This document shows positions 11,727-22,924 of a stretch of DNA of 64,000 nucleotides, piece after piece. The notes below the pieces were generated by a model. The model saw nothing but the letters and a program-made list of their open reading frames with translations. It searched no databases and was not told the DNA's origin. Positions within the stretch are counted from its first letter, which is position 1; the number at the start of each line of letters is the position of its first letter. The stretch is from Cercospora beticola (lineage: Eukaryota; Ascomycota; Dothideomycetes; Mycosphaerellales; Mycosphaerellaceae): positions 1,798,001 through 1,862,000 of the forward strand of contig NC_088942.1 of NCBI RefSeq assembly GCF_033473495.1, written 5' to 3'. The position numbers and the translations under genes were made by a program.

Positions 11727-12664
11727 ATGAAGGCCACATTTTTTGCTGTCGCCGTCGCTGGCCTCGCTGCCGCACACGAGGGCCACGACGAGGCACCGCC
11801 AGCCTACAATGCACCACCGGCTTACGATGCGCCACAGCCCTCTGTCTCGCTCGGAGAGCCAAAGGTCTTTACTGCGACTCCAAGCGTTTCCCTAGGAGAA
11901 CCTCTCACCTTCACTGCGACTCCAAGCGTTTCCCTAGGAGAACCTCTCACCTTCACTGCGACTCCAAGCGTTTCCCTAGGAGAACCTCTCACCTTCACTG
12001 CGACTCCAAGCGTTTCCCTAGGAGAACCTCTCACCTTCACTGCGACGCCGTCTGTCGCATTGGGTCCCCCAAAATATTTTACCGAGTCTGCTCCAACTGC
12101 TTCCAGCACTGCCTCGTCTTGCCCAGCCCCAGGCGACAAGGACGCATCAGGCCGCTACAGCTGCAAGTGAGTTCTGTCCCAGCTCAACCTGCCTTTTGTT
12201 TGTCAGCCGAAGCTAACATCATGTCTAGCCCAGCACACAGTTACCCAGACGGACAGTACTGCACACTGGTCGACGGTTGTTATTTCCTCCGCACCGTTGG
12301 ACCAGGTGTCTCCGCCTCCGCCAGCGTTCCAGTTTCGTACGAGACCAAGACGGTGTCTGAGTTCACCACTTTCTGTCCATCCCCAACGACCTTCGTCCAC
12401 AGCGCCACAACCTACGCTGTCACTGCCGCCACCACAATTGTCATTCCATGCCCAGGTGGATGCGCCGTTACCAAGCCAGTCACCACTGCTCCTGGTACCG
12501 CTCCAGCTCCTCAGCCAACTCTGAGCTCTGCAGTTCCATCTATCCCAGTCTCTCGCAACGGCACCACTTCCGCACCACCAGCCACTTACACTGGTGCTGC
12601 TAACAAGATGCTTGCTGGCGGTGCTCCATTGGCTGCTGCTGCTCTTGGTGCTTTCTTCTTGTAA
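11727..12664 (+). CDS. GPI-type cell-wall protein with tandem 14-residue repeats
   Basis: Two exons, 11727-12166 and 12229-12664, encode 291 residues; the intron starts GTGAGT and leaves AA|C, giving CNPAHSYPDGQYC across the junction. An N-terminal signal peptide (MKATFFAVAVAGLAAAHEG) precedes AYNAPPAYDAP and then a repeat array of TATPSVSLGEPLTF. A cysteine module follows (CNPAHSYPDGQYC, DGCYFL), then EFTTFCPSPTTF, TYAVTAATTIVIPCPGGC, a Thr/Pro/Ser-rich stalk, and a hydrophobic tail (MLAGGAPLAAAALGAFFL) typical of a GPI-anchor signal. The middle module resembles one found in several fungal wall proteins, including Neurospora CCG-6-like proteins as far as I can judge by eye. Four of the repeats are identical at DNA level. 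Role: surface or wall structure, probably O-glycosylated. Confidence 0.88.
11871..12038 (+). repeat. four perfect 42-nt tandem repeats inside the wall-protein gene
   Basis: Units 11871-11912, 11913-11954, 11955-11996 and 11997-12038 are identical base for base and keep the frame (14 codons each, TATPSVSLGEPLTF). Degenerate units flank them on both sides (PSVSLGEPKVF before, TATPSVALGPPKYF after). No spacers occur, so this is a coding minisatellite and not a CRISPR array. Confidence 0.97.
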
Positions 12665-13720
12665 AAGGAAAAAATGGAGGAAGTAATGGACTGCGATCTC
12701 AATTGCAGAAATCATGGACTACGGGAAAAGCAAGAGACGACCACCACAGCAGATACCTTTTGTGCGCGCGTGGATTCCGATTGGGAGCCAAATGATAGCT
12801 GTAATAGAATCTCATCACCTAGTCTGAAGACCTACCAATGTCTAATATCCAGTGGTGCTCGATAGCAAGCTGCTACTTATCCGCTGCTCTGAATGTCCTT
12901 ATTATCTCGGCTTGCAGTCTCTCAAACGTGCCTGCCTAGAAAGTGTTTGACTTCGGGTGTTCTCGCGCTGCAAGAGAGTCTGAGCTGAGCGCGCACGAGC
13001 ACAAGACTAAAGATCGTGTACATAGACACGAGAGCGTGCGAACTCGGTCCGCTTCCGATGATCGGAACGTGGGTGAGGAGGTCCGGGTAAGGACTCTGCC
13101 GACACGAGGGACGTGCTGTGGCCATGGATGTCGTGTGTTGTTGGAAATGCAGCTGGTCAACAGCGCTGAAATGATAGTAGATCTGCATTGCACAGTACAT
13201 TGTAGACAACTGGAAGACCGCCAGAGGCCGGAGTGAAGGGTGGCAGTAGTTGGAAAGGAAGCGACGTCGGATCCGATGCTGTTGATGAGCGCGGAACTCA
13301 GCCGCTCTGTCACTGCAGCTCGCTCCAAATTCTTGGGGTGACGCGAGCTCTCATCACGAAGCTGTGCACGATCGTGTGACACATGAACGCTCCAACGATG
13401 GAGCAGAACCATCACACGAGCCCTCATCACGTCCTCTCTTCACCTCTTTCCGTTCGCAGCATGCTGCGGAACGTGTGGGGGAAGGGCAATGGCAATAGGC
13501 TCGTCCGCTTGGGACAGGGTAGTCTCGGGTCAGAACACGTCCCGCGTGCAATGCCGAAGCATACACAACCACCACCCGGCAACCATAATACTCATCCTCT
13601 TAAGTGAACGCCCACGGCTTGAACCTGTTCTCCGCCCTCTTCCCTTGAATCTCTTCCCTCTTTTGCTTCCGAAGAACATTGACCCTCACCAACAGCCAGC
13701 ATAGCAGAAAGGTTGCAAAG
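12665..13720. other. intergenic, no gene recognised
   Basis: About 1.05 kb with only short shadow frames on both strands. The final 100 bp are pyrimidine-rich (CTCTTCCCTTGAATCTCTTC and similar), a usual feature just upstream of fungal transcription starts, and lead into the SCOT start codon. Confidence 0.5.
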
Positions 13721-15338
13721 ATGGTGTCCTCCGCAACGCTGTGCTTGCGAACAGCAAGGAATCTGAACAAAACCACACCTTCAGTGCGTTGTTGGGCTTG
13801 AAATCGCAGTCGCGTCGTGTTCCTAATTGAACTACCAGTCTCGTCTCATCGCTCGCACATTCGCCTCTTCCTCGCGCCGACATGCGATCAACAAAGTCGT
13901 CTCCTCGCCCGAAGAGGCCCTCAAAGACATGAAACCCAATTCGACGCTTCTCTGCGGAGGTTTCGGTCTCAGTGGTGTGCCTGACACGCTCATCAACACT
14001 GTAGAGAAAATGCCGCACATCACAGGCTTGACGGCAGTTTCGAATAATGCTGGAGTACCAGGCAGTGGATTGGGGAAGTTGCTCGCAACGAAGCAGGTTA
14101 AGAAGATGATTGCGAGTTATGTGGGAGAGAACAAAGTTTTTGAAAAGATGTATTTGACGGGAGAAATTGAACTGGAGTTGACACCACAAGGGACATTGGC
14201 TGAGAGGTGTAGTGCTGGAGGAAGAGGCGTGCCGGCTTTCTACACTCCTGCGGCTTTTGGAACGATTGTTCAGTCTGGTGAGCTGCCGTTGAAGCATACT
14301 GCCGATGGCGACGTGGCAGAATTCTCAACAGCCAAGGACGTGAAAGTCTTCGACGGAAAGCCATACGTGATGGAGGAGTCGATCAAGGGCGACTACGCAT
14401 TCGTCAAGGCCTGGAAAGCAGACCGTCTGGGTAATGTCATGTTCCGTTTCTCCGCAGCCAACTTCAACGGAGCCATGGCCCGCAACGCAAAGCAAACCAT
14501 CGTCGAAGCAGAACACATCGTTGAACCCGGCGAGATCGACCCAGCCGCAGTCCACGTTCCAGGAATCTACGTCCAGAAAGTCATCCAGTCCACGACCCCC
14601 AAAGAAATCGAAAAAGTCGTCAACGCAAAGTCCCCCGAAGAACTCAAAGCCGGCGCCCTCGGATCCGGCGACAGCGCCAGCAAACGCGAGCGTATCGTCC
14701 GCCGCGCCGCCAAAGAATTCAAAAACGGAATGTACGCCAACCTAGGCATCGGCATGCCCATGCTGGCCCCAACCTTCGTAGACGACAGCATCGAAGTCCA
14801 ACTGCAATCCGAAAACGGCATCCTCGGCCTCGGCCCCTACCCCCAGAAAGGCGAAGAAGACCCCGACCTCATCAACGCCGGCAAAGAAACCGTCACCCTC
14901 CGCCCCGGCGCGGCAGTCTTCGGCTCAGATGAATCTTTCGGCATGATCCGCGCCGGACGCATCAATCTCACCATCCTCGGCGCAATGCAAGTCTCCGCCA
15001 AAGGCGATTTGGCCAACTGGGCCATCCCAGGCGTGAAAATTAAGGGCATGGGAGGAGCGATGGATCTGGTCTCGAACCCGGAAAAGACGAAAGTTGTGGT
15101 AACGATGGAACATTGTGATAAGAAGGGCCGTTCGAAGATTTTGAATTCTTGTACTTTCCCGCTTACGGGGCCGAAGTGTGTGAGCTTGATTATTACGGAA
15201 TTGGCTGTTTTTGAGGTTGATTTTACGCATGGGTTGACGTTGATTGAGCATGCGGAGGGGGTTACGGTGGAGGAGATTAAGAGTAAGACGGAGGCGCCGT
15301 TCAAGGTGTCGGAGAGCTTGAGGGCGATGCAGCAGTAG
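13721..15338 (+). CDS. succinyl-CoA:3-ketoacid CoA transferase, mitochondrial
   Basis: Exon 1 (13721-13783, MVSSATLCLRTARNLNKTTPS) and exon 2 (13839-15338) give 520 residues, the same length as the human enzyme. The basic, Ser/Arg-rich N-terminus including SRLIARTFASSSRRH is a mitochondrial presequence. SCOT moves CoA from succinyl-CoA to acetoacetate, the first step of ketone-body use. The N-terminal CoA-transferase half carries GGFGLSGVPDTL and the C-terminal half carries SENGILGLGPYP, whose Glu (residue 346 here) is the catalytic residue that forms the CoA thioester. The open frame alone would start at a TTG inside the intron, so the upstream ATG exon is required. It converges with SLD2, 152 bp away. 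The last 330 bp switch abruptly from C-ending to G/T-ending codons. Confidence 0.96.
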
Positions 15339-15490
15339 AGGAGGATAGGATCTGTGGTCTTATCTCGAGGATTGTGTTTTCGATCGATCTAGCATGGCGT
15401 TGGTGGGATGTTAGCATATTGTGAAATCTGTATAGTTCAAAAGTTCAAAATCAAATTGTGCAGCTCACGAGCCATGATTGATTGCTGGAT

Positions 15491-16929
15491 CTATCTTCTG
15501 CCGAATCTGCCTCTTCCTTTGGCTTTTGAGTTCTTGTTCTTGATGTTCAGGCGTCTGTAATTTGCATGTGCGTCCGGGTTGACTTTGCGCGGCTTCTTCT
15601 TGGAATCGTCTTTATCTGTCTCTTTCGTCGTTGATTTCTTCGACTTTGTGCTCTTTCGCGCAGCTCGATCAGTACCCGAATGGTCATCCACATCCTCGAA
15701 GTCACCCTCTTCTGGAGCCTGTAGCTGTGATTCGGCGAGCGTTTCTTGCTCGTCATCGCTAGGATCTTGGTCGACGTCGCCTTCCTTGCGTGCTTTGTGA
15801 AACACGGGCTTCATGTTTGTCCGCCTCGTTTGCCTTTTCAAACCCTTCTTCTTCCATGGCTTTCGTGTGGGCTCGTTGTTCTCTGGAGCGCTGTCTTCTT
15901 CGCTCGACTGTGGAGCCTCATCCGGACCTAATGGCATCTCTATAGCCTGACTGTCCTCGACCTGCAGTTCTGGTACCTTCTTCTTCTGCACCCTCTCGCC
16001 CCTTGACTCTGCGTCTATCTCGTCCATGATATCCCATTCTTCATCCATGTCCTTCTCTTGCTGCTTTTTCAGATTCTGAATGATGGTACTCAAGCTCCTC
16101 ACTAGTCCACGCTTTTGGAATGGTGGCCTGCTAACAGGCATATGCGAATCCTCATCTTCATCGATTTTGGCAAGTGGATTGCATCGCCGGAGGAATGAGG
16201 GTGTCGCGAACATTCGCTTCGAAGAGCTCGTCGTGCCGATGTCGTTGTTTTCTCGTTTTCGCTTCAGAGGTGTACCAGCGAAAGCAGCCAGCATGAATCG
16301 CTTGCCATTGGAGGACTCTGGCGACTTCATGTGTACATGCTCCGCTGAGCTTGTCCCTTTGCTCGGAGTTGCTGCCACGAGATCTGCCACAGTACCACCT
16401 TGTCCATTCTTCATCGGCGTCTCGTGTACATCGTCTTCGATATCGAACAGGCCTAGCACATGTCCATCCCGTTGCGGTGTCGGACCAAGACCAGCACGAA
16501 TCCATTGTGGTGTGGGCTCCGGCTCTACTTCCTTTACCGGCGACAGTACGGTCTGAGCATGGTGCCCGGCAGATTTGAGGCGAATTGGCGTCTTTCGAGG
16601 TGTCGCTGCAGGTGCACGAGATTGAGGTTTCGCGGGCGAGACTTTCGTGGCAGCTGGTCGCGTGCTCTTTCGCGGAGTGGTTGCAACCGTGGGAGGCTTG
16701 GGAAGCCTCGTCAAGTCGTTGTACAATTTGTATTTCGCACCTGCTCGAGCTCGTCAACACGGAGCCAATGTTCCCAGCAAGCCTCAATCATACTTATGGC
16801 TGTATCCTTCTTGATATCCTCGCGTCCCGCCTTTCGACCATGCTTTTCCTTAAATGCATTTTCCCACGCTTTAAGCTCTGCTCGTAGCGCGATCGTGTCG
16901 ACTTGATGCTCCTCCTCTTTGACAGACAT
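15491..16929 (-). CDS. SLD2-type DNA replication initiation factor
   Basis: Exon 1 (16794-16929) and exon 2 (15491-16740) join as DTAI-S-AKYKLYNDL to give 461 residues. Sld2 is a CDK target whose phosphorylated form binds Dpb11/TopBP1 BRCT repeats to load the replicative helicase at origins. The N-terminal block LRAELKAWENAFKEKHGRK then REDIKKDTAI and YKLYNDL is the conserved Sld2 motif. The rest is disordered, basic and full of S/T-P sites (TPRKS, SPAK, TPRKT, SPVK, TPQR, TPMK, TPSK, TPLK), as expected for a multi-site CDK substrate. The C-terminus is very Lys/Arg-rich. The exon 1 start is MSVKEEE; the upstream in-frame extension begins with TTG and is not used. Confidence 0.88.
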
Positions 16930-17419
16930 TCTTCCGTTATTGCTGCAAACAAACAATCATCTTGGTCGGGAGTCGTACAGTGGTTCGCGTCCAACAGAGT
17001 CGCGACTTAAGCGCGGTGCACGTGCGCGAAGTGGGGCTACCATGACGATTCATCCAAACACCAAAAGTCTACTCGCACTTCGCGTCCTGTACAGCAGACT
17101 ACTACCAGCTCGTGTTCGCTAGTCCATTGGCTTACGAAAGAGATGTACGCCCTGTTTCAGCTGAGCGATACGACAGACTTGTACAACGGAAGCATAGCTT
17201 AGCAAGCATGAGTTGCGCCATCCGGAATCGCCCCGTCGTGCTCGTCGCGCCGATGCCTTGACTTAGTATCGATGTCGGCAGATACTCCGCTTTGCATTGA
17301 GCATAGTAGTGGAACAAAGCATAAGTATACAACTCAAAAGCTTTTCCGTACTATCTCAACATCGCCCTCCTCTCACTCCAAGACTTCCACGAAGAGACAA
17401 ATCCAGGAACCATAACAAA
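16930..17419. promoter_or_regulatory. divergent promoter region between SLD2 and the DOPA-dioxygenase gene
   Basis: 490 bp between two head-to-head start codons. It contains a CACGTG E-box word at 17019-17024 in a locally CG-rich patch (CGCGACTTAAGCGCGG). No gene is seen. The assignment as promoter follows from geometry only. Confidence 0.45.
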
Positions 17420-18077
17420 ATGGCAGACCCCTCGCTGTACACCTACCCAGATCCTCTGGAGGGCTACGAGAACCGCGAACCACTCTCAGAGTAAGATACC
17501 TCATATCCAATTCTCCTAAACCAACAACACAAAGTTCTCATTACAAACTTCCTCCAGCGACCGCAACCCCGACGGAAAATCCCTCCTCAACCCAACCCCC
17601 ACAACAAAAAGAAGCCCCGCCTACACAACCTTCCCCCCTCCCCTCTCCAACACCACCCGCGGCGGTTTCGACATCCACATCTACTACCTCCCCTCCTCCC
17701 CCTTCCAAACCACCTTCGCCCGCAACCTGCACTCCCGAATCCGCTACGAATTCCCCGAACTACGCATCTATCCCATTTTCGACCGACCCATAGGACCTCA
17801 TACAACTGCAATGTTCGAAGTAAATTTATTCACGCCGGAGCAATTTGGAGCTTTTGTGCCTTGGTTGGTAATCAATAGGGGTCCGTTGAGTGCGCTTTTG
17901 CATCCTAATACGGGGGAAGGGTTGGAGCAGGAGAGGGATCATACGCAGAGGGCGACGTGGTTGGGGCAGGCTTGGCCGTTGGAGGCTTGGGTTTTGAGAC
18001 GGGTGGATGAGGAGAGGAGGAGGAAGAAATTGGAGGAGGAGGAGGGGAATGGGGTGAAGGGGAAGGAGGAAGTGTAG
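17420..18077 (+). CDS. DOPA 4,5-dioxygenase family protein
   Basis: Exons 17420-17490 and 17558-18077 make 196 residues. The core GGFDIHIYYLP, ELRIYPIFDRPIGPH, MFEVNLFTPEQFG and VPWLVINRGPLSALLHPNTG is the DOPA 4,5-dioxygenase fold family, small proteins known from Amanita, where one makes betalain-type pigments from DOPA. Candidate metal-binding histidines are in DIHIYYL, GPHTTAM and LLHPNTG; a further RDHTQRATWLG follows. Most ascomycete members have no proven substrate, so extradiol dioxygenase activity is only a family expectation. The C-terminal tail is unusually charged (RRVDEERRRKKLEEEE...). Codon usage flips within exon 2 from nearly all C-ending codons (17560-17790) to G/T-ending codons (after 17860). 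Confidence 0.88.
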
Positions 18078-18510
18078 GGTTGAGATGAGTTGCACGGAGC
18101 TGGGAGATGTGTGAGAGAAGACAACTTGTTGCGATCTGGAAGCATCAAACAGTTTGCATGTCTGGCGAGTAATAATTATGCATTCCGAGAGCGCTAGTAT
18201 ACTTCTACAAAATTATGATGGTGTAAATGCCAATCGTCCTGGTTTTTCCAAAGGTCCATTTATTCTTCTTCGGCCCACGTGCCATATATCTTGTCTGACA
18301 CACCCTTGGCCCTTGTTTCCTTGCATCGTGGGGGTATCTTTCCTCCTTCCCTGGGTATAATGACCTGCTATTCCCCTGTGAGCCCACACCGTCACACTCG
18401 CTAAAAAGCCGTAAAATCATAACACCATCAGTTCGCCGTAAACATCGTAAATCAGATCAAAAGTACAAAATATGCTTCGATAGCATTCCTCTTCCTCTGA
18501 CAAGTCGCTG
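18078..18510. other. convergent 3' regions
   Basis: 433 bp between the stop codons of the DOPA-dioxygenase gene (+) and the DUF6594 gene (-). Only short shadow frames; it must hold both 3' UTRs. Confidence 0.5.
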
Positions 18511-20848
18511 TCAATGCTGTTGCGGCACGCATCCCGCAATGCCGATACTAACAAGCATGTACGCCGCGGCGCAAACGCACCATTCGCGATTCGACATGCA
18601 GTCCCCGATTTTGGTCGTAGCAGCGACCAGCACTGCTGCCGTTGTGATGAGGATCGTCGCGAAAAGGCGACCTGAGAATGTCGGGATCATGTTGAAGAGG
18701 AGGAGTGGTAGTATGGGCAAGAAAGCCAAAGCCAGTAGAGGTTGTCGTTCTGCTTGAGCTGGGAATTCACTTTCTTGTGTTGCTGCAGATGACCTCCTGC
18801 TCCTTCTTCCTAATGATGCGGACAACAATGGAGGTGGCGTTACAGGCACGATCAAATCTTTCTCGTGTTCATCAGAGAGAAACCTGGACTCTACTTCGTG
18901 AATAGGAGTTTTCGCGGCCAGCCAATCTCGGTATGTTGCGATCTCTTCCTTTTCCGCCGGCGCTGAATCTTTAGTGAGATTGGCGAAGCTCGCAACGGCG
19001 GCGTTGTAGTCTTTGGTCTTGAGAAAAATTCGTCCGAGTAGTTCGGTGCGCTGATGGTGCCATTGACTGCCGTAGTTCTTATCGCTTCGTCGAGATGCAG
19101 GCGGAGGCGACGGAGATTGTCCACCTTCGCCCGCTGGAACAGGAGGCTCCAGAGTGGCGATGATCTCGTCGACTCGCCGTAGTTGTTCTTCCATTTCTTG
19201 CAATTCGTCTTGCATGTGAAGTAGAATCCGGTGGTTGAGATATTCGAATCTACGATAGATAGGCTTGACGGCCGATTGTTCATTTGATAGCTCTCGGGCG
19301 AGCATCTCGTAGCCGGCAATGGTCTGCTGAGCATTGTCCGGTGCATCAGGAGCTGGAGGTGGTGCAGCTTGTGCTACATACCCGTTCACTCCATGCTGAG
19401 GCACGGGGTACGCCATCGGTATCGCCGGGGACGCATACTGATACTGCTGCATTTGCATGTCGTGCATATACTGCGCCCAGGCTCGCTGCGAGTCCGTCGA
19501 TCGCATTGATGAAGATGAATAAGATCGATGTTGGCTGTAAGCAGAGTCCACTCGGTGGTGTGCAGATGGATGATGCTCTTGTGCGACATGTTGTCGCAGA
19601 GCATCTTGTTGCACCTTCAACCGGTCCTCATGGCTCTCTGGAGGTGTTGGAAGCCGCGCAGCATATGATAATAACGCATTCCGTTGTCGGCCTTCGCGAA
19701 CAGCGTCTTCAACTATAGCTGAGGTATAAGACTCATGTTCATCGCTTTCTGCAACATCTCGTAGCTGTGGCAATTTCTTACCATTCCTCGGCGATGGTCG
19801 CTCAGCTTCAGGGCTTCGACTCCCACTCCTTCGGCTGTCGAGGGAAGCAGCATATTGAGGATCGTACTTTCGTCGTAGCTCTGCCACAGAACCACTGATG
19901 CTTCCATTGCGCGTTGCGGTAGGTGAAGGGAATGTCGAGTGGCTGGATGGTGTGTCTGGCAGCTCACTGGACCCGGCATCTGAGTGTTGATAATGCGACG
20001 CCGCCGACGACGATGTAGACGAGTGAATTGAATGACTATCTCCGAATTCATCCATTGTGGCGTCCAAGTAGTCGAAAACGTTTGGGATGTCGACTGGTCT
20101 GGTATCTATCTCGCTCACCGAAGCTTGGCTAGCTTCCCTTTGCGGTCTCTCGCGGCTACCCCTTTGAGACTGTCGATCGTAGGATTCTTGGGTAATGGTC
20201 GTGCCACTCCCAGATGAATGATCCGAAATACGCGTAAGACTAGAGAGTACCGAGAGAAGTGAAGGGTTGAGCCGGGGAAAGGTTTCGCTACGTCTATGCA
20301 GGGACCCAACACGATGCTGCTTGACAGACGACCGTTTGTGATTGCTGCTGTCACTACGTTCGTGATGGGATCTTCTGGATTGAGTAGATTTGCTCTCACG
20401 GCGGTGCCGCGATTGTTGCCCTCTTGTCTCGGCTCTGCGAGTGAGGTTGGATTCGCCGGATTCCAAGATCCTGGCTAGCTTGGGGAAGAACGAGCTCTCT
20501 GTATTACTCCGGCTTCTGCCCTTGGACGACGAACTCTTGCTTTGTACTGCACGTTTCTTGCGTCGAGGAGATGTTTGCCCGCTGTCGACATCGATCCATT
20601 CTTTCTTCCCAGTCTTGCTCTCGCTGCCCACTGTCTTGCGCCGCGGTCTCGCCAGCGTGGACCCGCTGCTGACCTCGTCGCGAGGACTCGTGACCACCAA
20701 CGTGGGAGGCAGAGGGTGCGAGGCTCGTCCTGGATGTCGGAGGGACTCTGGCTAGAGGGCCATATCTGCATCAGCGTGGGGTGAAGGGAGGAAGGCACAA
20801 CCAGGAAGACGGCAGCAACGGAAAGGCCCTGAAACTTGTACTTACCAT
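18511..20848 (-). CDS. DUF6594 domain membrane protein with long disordered N-terminus
   Basis: The main frame opens without an ATG, so I place the start in a separate exon: ATG at 20846-20848 directly followed by GTAAGT, intron 20752-20845, then 18511-20751, giving 747 residues (MPESLRHPGRASHP...). The first 450 residues are Ser/Arg/His-rich and disordered. From about residue 480 comes IAGYEMLARELS, then IYRRFEYLNHRILLHMQDELQEMEEQLRR, a helical region that characterises DUF6594 proteins, common in filamentous fungi and of unknown function. The C-terminus has two or three hydrophobic helices (LLALAFLPILPLLLFNMIP, LFATILITTAAVLVAATT, WCVCAAAYMLVSIGIAGCV), so it should be membrane bound. The start exon is the least certain part. 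Confidence 0.78.
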
Positions 20849-21595
20849 CCTCTTGCGTGGCCCGCCCAGGGTGGCCTATACGTACTGACTCAGTGTGGTG
20901 GAAAGCATGAGAGGCAAGTGCGGTCACGCATCGTGCTCATGCAACCTGCTCGGAAGTGGAGGGTGAAACAGAGGGCGCGAGACGTGGGCGACGGCGATTG
21001 CGCACAGCATGCTCCGGACAAACGACACACGGTAGACAAGACGTGCGAAGAGGGTGTCTCACCGCAGGCCGGGAAGGGCTTGTGTGACTTCCAGGCTGAA
21101 GATAGGCTCGGGTTCAGGGGCTATAAGATGGGCGCAGGCATAACAAGGAACCGCCAGTTACGCTTGTGAGCGTTGGAAGAGTCGCCTGCATGCGCTGGCG
21201 CCGTCTGCCAGGAGCGACGCGCTGCAGAAACGCATGCGCGCAGACAGTGCCAACTGGTGTTTCGTCGTTGGCCAGACGGCCCAGACGCTGCACGTCGAAC
21301 TGCATGATGGCTTGCGTGTGAAGAGAGACGGTGGTGAGAACGACAGAGGATGATGATGCAAGTCCGGAAGCCGTTACATTCCTCAGCTCGAGCTAGTCGT
21401 CGTGGAGGGAGTGCTTTTGCCCGCCATGATTGGTCTCCAGAACGGCTTAGTGACACAGCGCTCACGCGGTGAAGGCGTGCCCAGAAAGAGGGCACCCAAA
21501 TTAGGTTTAGCTGCCGTACGAGAAGGTGCTCACTTGATGTCTGGCTGCTGATATGCGGCCGCCGTGAATATCCTCGTCCAGCCATTGCCGACACC
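20849..21595. promoter_or_regulatory. divergent promoter region, DUF6594 gene and uL11m gene
   Basis: About 750 bp between two divergent start codons. Frames on both strands here (for example 21121-21795, minus) overlap the uL11m exon in antisense and look like shadows. No specific site recognised. Confidence 0.4.
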
Positions 21596-22198
21596 ATGGC
21601 ACGCAAAGCCATCCAGAATGACCAGATCGTGAAGCTCATTGTCGGCGCAGGCCAGGCATCGCCCTCGCCGCCCGTCGGTCCTGCCCTCGGTTCCAAAGGT
21701 GTCAAGTCCATGGACTTTTGCAAGGTTAGCACTACCACCCAGCTCTCGACACCCACCTGGCGCATCATCTGACAATGGCTTGACCAGGAATTCAATGCGC
21801 GAACGGCAAACTATGTCCCAGGCACACCAGTCCCCGCGCGAGTGACAGTCCGACCCGACCGATCCTTCCATTTCGAGATCCGAACACCTCCTACTGCGCA
21901 ATTACTCCTTTCCGCTGCGGGCGTGAGTCCCATCAAGAACAAGCTGAAAGGCGCGGGCAATACAGCAGGGCCGAAGTCGAAGTCAGGAGTGCTGGGTGCG
22001 GGCAAAGCATCGTTTCATGGCGGCACGGCGCCCGGGAATGCTGGAATGGGTCACGTTGGAAAAGTGAGCCTGAAGCACGTGTACGAAATTGCGAAGATCA
22101 AGCAGAGCGAGACACGGCTGTCTGGCATAAGTTTGGAGTCACTGGCCAAGAGTGTGATTGCACAGGCCGGGAGTATAGGAGTGGTTGTCGAGCCCTGA
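21596..22198 (+). CDS. mitochondrial large-subunit ribosomal protein uL11m
   Basis: Exon 1 (21596-21724) and exon 2 (21788-22198) give 179 residues. The protein begins [20 protein letters not shown] and continues [16 protein letters not shown], the classic L11 N-terminal signature, with [13 protein letters not shown] and [16 protein letters not shown] in the C-terminal RNA-binding half. uL11 forms the stalk base that binds the GTPase-associated rRNA region. The mitochondrial form (yeast Mrpl19) is about 158 residues; here an insertion ([22 protein letters not shown]) lengthens the centre. The intron donor is GTTAGC, an uncommon variant. It converges with AUR1. Confidence 0.95.
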
Positions 22199-22924
22199 GG
22201 GAGCAGAACTGGAATTCGGGCAATTGCATAGCGCTGGCTGAAAATGTACAAAGAAGTCACGAGGCATGGCGTTTAGGGGCGGCAATACCCAGCCTGGGAG
22301 GGCATGTAAGATATGGGAAATAAATCGCGACTATGGCTTCACGTACGCGCCAAGATATGGCTGATCACTTCAAGCAAGAGGCGATGTACCGAGACCAGAT
22401 GTCTTTTGACGTAAAATCCGCGTGTCATTGCACTCTGGATTATGCATTAAAAGTATATACAGATCCCATCTGCTGCGATGGGAAGTTGCACAGCGTTAGG
22501 TCATGACCATCTGATGTTCCACCTCCTGCGAAGCTGCTCTCAGCTTCGCTCCTCGCCATTAACTCCCGAAGTCTATGCATCTGTCTATGCACATCTACCG
22601 CCAAACTCCTTCGCTGCGGATGCACCTCTCTAGGCTGTTGAGCGAATGTGGCTGTACAAATACACAAAAAGCGAATGTAGGGTATCTCGAACCGCGAGCC
22701 ATCGGTTGAAGGTCAACCACGCTCAAAACAGACATTGCGCCACGCTTGCTTCCTGCTGCAAGCTCAAAAGGGTTCGTTGTCGGGTTGATGAAGCGCTGAA
22801 ATGCTCGTCATAATGCTGAAATAAATGCGCCATGCAATGCAGTCGTGAATTCATTGCCGCCAGTCAAGTGGCGAATGCCGAAATACGGTCTTTCTCGTGT
22901 TCTTCCAAGTCTCCAGCAGCTTCA
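22199..22924. other. convergent 3' regions of uL11m and AUR1
   Basis: About 730 bp between two stop codons. Short frames only, no domain or repeat. It is long for two fungal 3' UTRs, but I see nothing else in it. Confidence 0.5.

Noticed and set aside
11871..12038. Possible CRISPR-like array
   Set aside because: Units are directly tandem with no spacers, lie in a eukaryotic coding exon, and keep the 14-codon frame.
11822..12139. Antisense frame with GVAVKVRGSPRETL repeats
   Set aside because: It is the mirror of the 42-nt coding array in the wall-protein gene. The sense frame has a signal peptide, GPI tail and intron; the antisense frame has nothing beyond the repeat.
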